From: Candidatus Gastranaerophilales bacterium
Lineage (GTDB): Bacteria > Cyanobacteriota > Vampirovibrionia > Gastranaerophilales > Gastranaerophilaceae
NCBI GenBank assembly: GCA_947624665.1
Contig: CANQLK010000032.1
Location: forward strand, 1-14,365
DNA: 14,365 bases
Direction of reading: 5' to 3'
Both the position numbers and the translations under genes were made by a program. Of this stretch, positions 14,254 to 14,365 are shown one piece after another (positions within the stretch are counted from its first letter, which is position 1; each line of letters begins with the position of its first letter). The notes below the pieces were generated by a model. It ran no database searches. It worked only from the letters and a program-made list of their open reading frames with translations, and was not told the DNA's origin.

Positions 14254-14365
14254 TGTCCGAGTAAATTTTTACGATAGCCGAAGGTGTAAGTAAAAATTTG
14301 CGAGTGGCGTATTGAAAAGGTTACAAAACGAGCGAAATTGCGGACGGACGAAGTCCGGTAAGCGA
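14254..14365 (+). repeat. Second copy of the structured repeat family, cut by the window end
   Basis: TGTCCGAG (14254-14261) and the rest of the leader module (14305-14325, TGGCGTATT to GGTTACA) match the leader at 1014-1042. Between them is a 43-bp insertion (14262-14304) that leaves CGAG on both sides. The insertion is a hairpin with a perfect 10-bp stem AAATTTTTAC/GTAAAAATTT (14263-14272 with 14290-14299), and its loop carries GATAGCCGAAGG, a segment also found in the 102-bp unit. After the leader, 14331-14365 is identical over 35 bases to 1171-1205 of unit 2, including the CGGAC/GTCCG hairpin. The first part of the unit is missing here. The copy runs off the right edge. Confidence 0.85.

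Overview
The window is strongly AT-rich, with short intergenic gaps, Gram-positive-like Shine-Dalgarno sites and sigma-70-type promoters. The mix of genes suits a gut-type Candidatus Gastranaerophilales (Vampirovibrionia/Melainabacteria, the non-photosynthetic sister group of Cyanobacteria): a large unplaced membrane protein with an N-terminal PSFKG peptide, an NFACT/RqcH protein, a YkgJ-type cysteine-cluster protein and a stand-alone LuxR-type regulator. This placement rests on style and recalled protein families. A low-GC Firmicute or another uncultured gut lineage is not excluded.

Layout. (1) 1-965 is the 3' part of a gene for a membrane-anchored protein with YwqK/MORN-like repeats. (2) 1014-1338 is a GC-richer, non-coding tandem repeat (unit 102 bp) that can fold into hairpins and ends in a strong terminator. 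The same repeat family reappears in the same orientation at 14254-14365, so repeats flank almost the whole window. (3) 1374-1973 (minus) is a YkgJ-family cysteine-cluster protein, divergent from (4) a two-gene operon, 2114-5269, encoding an exported GH13 alpha-glucan enzyme and a membrane acyltransferase-3. (5) 5324-5866 is a flavodoxin-fold NAD(P)H oxidoreductase with its own promoter. (6) 5875-8579 is a metal-efflux operon: a MarR-family regulator, a stand-alone HMA metallochaperone and a P1B-2 (Zn/Cd/Pb) ATPase. Two near-identical long palindromes control it, and their core resembles the zinc-regulator AdcR/ZitR box. (7) 8907-10850 is a 647-residue membrane protein of unknown function, ending tail-to-tail with (8) an RqcH/NFACT protein (minus). 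(9) 12544-13518 (minus) is a Gly/Ala-rich hydrophobic protein of unknown function, and 13736-14092 (minus) is a LuxR-type DNA-binding protein with a promoter flanked by an inverted repeat.

How the genes work together: the clearest functional unit is the metal operon, with sensor, chaperone and pump co-transcribed from a promoter whose -10 lies inside an operator. The GH13 and acyltransferase pair probably acts at the cell envelope on glucans or surface sugars. The remaining genes look like independent units. The least explained parts are the structured repeat family, the 647-residue membrane protein and the Gly/Ala-rich protein.
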